Below are positions 61,094-64,000 of a stretch of DNA of 64,000 nt, one piece after another. The notes beneath the pieces are model-generated. The model ran no database searches and was not told where the DNA came from. It worked only from the letters and a program-made list of their open reading frames with translations. A program made the translations under genes and the position numbers. The stretch is from Bacillus cereus ATCC 14579 (GTDB taxonomy: Bacteria > Bacillota > Bacilli > Bacillales > Bacillaceae_G), in NCBI RefSeq assembly GCF_000007825.1, contig NC_004722.1, forward strand, positions 4,741,001 to 4,805,000. Reading direction: 5' to 3'. Every line of letters starts with the position of its first letter. Position 1 is the first letter of the stretch.

Positions 61094-61100
61094 ACAATTA

Positions 61101-61177
<77 letters not shown>

Positions 61178-61187
61178 ATAATTGAAA

Positions 61188-61258
61188 AGCGGGTGAAGAG
61201 AATCGAACTCTCGACCAGAGCTTGGAAGGCTCTTGTTTTACCACTAAACTACACCCGC
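61188..61258 (-). tRNA. tRNA-Gly (TCC)
   Basis: Anticodon loop CTTCCAA; acceptor GCGGGTG/CACCCGC; no encoded CCA. Confidence 0.95.
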
Positions 61259-61271
61259 ATTAAATTGTAAA

Positions 61272-61347
61272 TGGTGAGCCATGAAGGACTCGAACCTTCG
61301 ACCCTCTGATTAAAAGTCAGATGCTCTACCAACTGAGCTAATGGCTC
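61272..61347 (-). tRNA. tRNA-Lys (TTT)
   Basis: Anticodon loop CTTTTAA; acceptor GAGCCAT/ATGGCTC; encoded CCA. Confidence 0.95.
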
Positions 61348-61357
61348 ATTTTGAAAG

Positions 61358-61433
<76 letters not shown>

Positions 61434-61447
61434 TTGCGACTTCAAAA

Positions 61448-61523
<76 letters not shown>

Positions 61524-61535
61524 TTTATGTAAAAA

Positions 61536-61611
61536 TGGCGGTCCCGACCGGGGTCGAACCGGCGATCTCCTGCGTGACAGGCAGGCATGTTAACCACTAC
61601 ACCACGGGACC
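61536..61611 (-). tRNA. tRNA-Asp (GTC)
   Basis: Anticodon loop CTGTCAC; acceptor GGTCCCG/CGGGACC; encoded CCA. Confidence 0.95.
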
Positions 61612-61614
61612 ATT

Positions 61615-61691
<77 letters not shown>

Positions 61692-61718
61692 ATGATAAAA
61701 TATTTACTTTAGAAAAAA

Positions 61719-61811
61719 TGGAGGAGGTAGAGGGATTCGAACCCCCGCGCGACTCTCGCCGCCTGTCGGTTTTCAAGACCGATCCCTTCAGCCGAACTTG
61801 GGTATACCTCC
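61719..61811 (-). tRNA. tRNA-Ser (TGA)
   Basis: Anticodon loop CTTGAAA, long variable arm, encoded CCA. Confidence 0.95.
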
Positions 61812-61828
61812 GAGATATATACGTCTAA

Positions 61829-61905
61829 TGGTGGACCTTGTAGGACTCGAACCTACGACCGGACGGTTATGAGCCGTCTGCTCTAACCAGCTGAGCTAAA
61901 GGTCC
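61829..61905 (-). tRNA. tRNA-Ile2 (CAT, lysidine type)
   Basis: CAT anticodon, but the body GGACCTTTAGCTCAG and acceptor GGACCTT/AAGGTCC resemble Bacillus tRNA-Ile2, whose C34 becomes lysidine. The neighbour at 61910 is the elongator Met. Assignment by memory of the family. Confidence 0.75.
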
Positions 61906-61909
61906 TTTA

Positions 61910-61986
61910 TGGTAGCGGCGGAGGGGATCGAACCCCCGACCTCACGGGTATGAACCGTACGCTCTAGCCAGCTGAGCTACACCGCC
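61910..61986 (-). tRNA. Elongator tRNA-Met (CAT)
   Basis: Anticodon loop TTCATAC, acceptor GGCGGTG/CGCCGCT with G-T ends; encoded CCA. Confidence 0.9.
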
Positions 61987-62006
61987 ATAAATGATATTAA
62001 TATAAG

Positions 62007-62079
62007 TGGAGCCTAGCGGGATCGAACCGCTGACCTCCTGCGTGCAAGGCAGGCGCTCTCCCAGCTGAGCTAAGGCCCC
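62007..62079 (-). tRNA. tRNA-Ala (TGC)
   Basis: Anticodon loop CTTGCAC; acceptor GGGGCCT/AGGCTCC; no encoded CCA. Confidence 0.95.
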
Positions 62080-62094
62080 ATGTTTTTTAGGGAA

Positions 62095-62168
62095 TCGGGA
62101 AGACAGGATTTGAACCTGCGACCCCCTGGTCCCAAACCAGGTGCTCTACCAAGCTGAGCCACTTCCCG
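62095..62168 (-). tRNA. tRNA-Pro (TGG)
   Basis: Anticodon loop TTTGGGA; acceptor CGGGAAG/CTTCCCG; no encoded CCA. Confidence 0.95.
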
Positions 62169-62178
62169 TTAATAAAAG

Positions 62179-62252
62179 CGCGCCCGAGAGGAGTCGAACC
62201 CCTAACCTCTTGATCCGTAGTCAAACGCTCTATCCAATTGAGCTACGGGCGC
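62179..62252 (-). tRNA. tRNA-Arg (ACG)
   Basis: Anticodon loop CTACGGA; acceptor GCGCCCG/CGGGCGC; no encoded CCA. The A34 would be inosine. Confidence 0.95.
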
Positions 62253-62255
62253 ATA

Positions 62256-62344
62256 TGGTGCCGAGGGCGGGGGTCGAACCCGCACGGTGGTCACCCACCG
62301 CAGGATTTTAAGTCCTGTGCGTCTGCCTGTTCCGCCACCCCGGC
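62256..62344 (-). tRNA. tRNA-Leu (TAA)
   Basis: Anticodon loop CTTAAAA, long variable arm, encoded CCA. Confidence 0.95.
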
Positions 62345-62360
62345 ATGTCATATTGAAAAT

Positions 62361-62435
62361 TGGAGCGGAAGACGGGATTCGAACCCGCGACCCCAACCTT
62401 GGCAAGGTTGTATTCTACCACTGAACTACTTCCGC
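62361..62435 (-). tRNA. tRNA-Gly (GCC)
   Basis: Anticodon loop TTGCCAA; acceptor GCGGAAG/CTTCCGC; encoded CCA. Confidence 0.95.
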
Positions 62436-62464
62436 AAGACATGTATGAGTTATTTAATTAAAAG

Positions 62465-62545
62465 TGCGGGTGAAGGGAGTCGAACCCCCACGCCAAAGGC
62501 GCCAGATCCTAAGTCTGGTGCGTCTGCCAATTCCGCCACACCCGC
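62465..62545 (-). tRNA. tRNA-Leu (TAG)
   Basis: Anticodon loop CTTAGGA, variable arm, no encoded CCA. Confidence 0.93.
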
Positions 62546-62567
62546 ATATTAATTTATTTAAGAAAAA

Positions 62568-62644
62568 TGGGGCGACTGATGGGAATCGAACCCACGAATG
62601 CCGGAGCCACAATCCGGTGCGTTAACCACTTCGCCACAACCGCC
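62568..62644 (-). tRNA. tRNA-His (GTG)
   Basis: Anticodon loop TTGTGGC; acceptor GCGGTTG/CAGTCGC with the extra G-1 opposite C73, a His hallmark; encoded CCA. Confidence 0.95.
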
Positions 62645-62652
62645 ATGATTTC

Positions 62653-62728
<76 letters not shown>

Positions 62729-62732
62729 TAAA

Positions 62733-62808
62733 TGGTGGAGGATGACGGGATCGAACCGCCGACCCCCTGCTTGTAAGGCAGGTGCTCTCCCAGCTGAGCT
62801 AATCCTCC
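62733..62808 (-). tRNA. tRNA-Val (TAC)
   Basis: Anticodon loop CTTACAA; acceptor GGAGGAT/ATCCTCC; encoded CCA. First tRNA after 5S. Confidence 0.95.
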
Positions 62809-62812
62809 ATTT

Positions 62813-62929
62813 GCCTGGCAACGTCCTACTCTCACAGGGACAAGGTCCCAACTACCATCGGCGCTAGAGAGCTTAACTTCCGTGTTCGGTATGGGAACGG
62901 GTGTGACCTCTCTGCCATCATTACCAGAC
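62813..62929 (-). rRNA. 5S ribosomal RNA
   Basis: Minus strand contains CCGAACACGGAAGTTAAGC and ends in GGACGTTGCCAGGC, standard for Bacillus 5S. About 116 nt; ends accurate to 1-2 bases. Confidence 0.95.
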
Positions 62930-63030
62930 TGTATTCATTTAAGACAAGAATTATTGTAACTCATTTACTTTCGAAAGTCAACAAGTTTTTTATATTCTTT
63001 CAAAACTAGATAACATTGCTTCATATTATA

Positions 63031-64000
<970 letters not shown>

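Overview
The window is a low-GC Firmicutes chromosome segment. Gene content points to the Bacillus cereus group: a camelysin/TasA-type protein, a YjcZ-type spore protein, menF-D-H-B-E-C with menA-yteA, glgBCDAP, a VanY/VanRS-like trio and a Rex-controlled ldh next to a 22-tRNA rRNA operon. Assignments rest on reading motifs and gene order; no database search was run.

Layout. 1-4130 holds a partial unknown gene, an Rpn-type nuclease/transposase with a 12-bp tandem repeat, and a minus-strand set of DUF-type genes (Imm33/DUF4262-like, DUF4261-like, an unknown, a small membrane protein with a possible -1 frameshift). 4.2-22.8 kb is an antimicrobial-peptide detoxification region of BceAB/YxdLM type: two ATPase-permease pairs on the minus strand (the first ATPase is frameshifted), YxeA, a methyltransferase and DedA, an AraC/GyrI regulator, sdpR-sdpI, then a BceRS-like two-component system followed by permease-permease-ATPase-permease. 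22.8-29.3 kb holds a YjcZ-type protein and a catabolic operon (amidohydrolase, DgaE-like ammonia lyase, KDPG-type aldolase, PfkB kinase, GntR regulator, GntP permease) with a perfect cre match upstream. 29.6-32.3 kb is a VanR-VanS-VanY-like set. 32.6-42.4 kb is menaquinone synthesis (menC frameshifted), menA and yteA. 42.4-45.5 kb has cspD, an AIM24/TIGR00266 protein, a lipase and two tiny genes. 45.5-53.6 kb is the glycogen operon (glgD frameshifted). 54-59 kb is a TasA/camelysin-like protein with a 1407-aa subtilisin-like protease whose C-terminus carries cohesin-like and dockerin domains. 59.2-60.1 kb is ldh with two Rex boxes. 60.8-64 kb is the 3' part of a minus-strand rRNA operon: 23S (partial), 5S and 22 tRNAs.

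Cross-cutting signals. Three promoters in the ABC region share one exactly spaced direct-repeat architecture (TTAAGA repeats 11 and 23 bp apart, then TATACT), which suggests a small regulon for ABC-1, YxeA and methyltransferase/DedA. Two TNACA-N4-TGTAA sites (BceR-type) lie between ABC-2 and the AraC gene. Three conserved genes (ABC-1 ATPase, menC, glgD) are each broken by one extra C/G in an ACCT/AGGT context; removing it restores full-length proteins. That is either shared sequencing error or a common mutational cause. A repeat with period about 40 bp occurs at three intergenic places, and three 120-bp units of another repeat sit inside the men operon.
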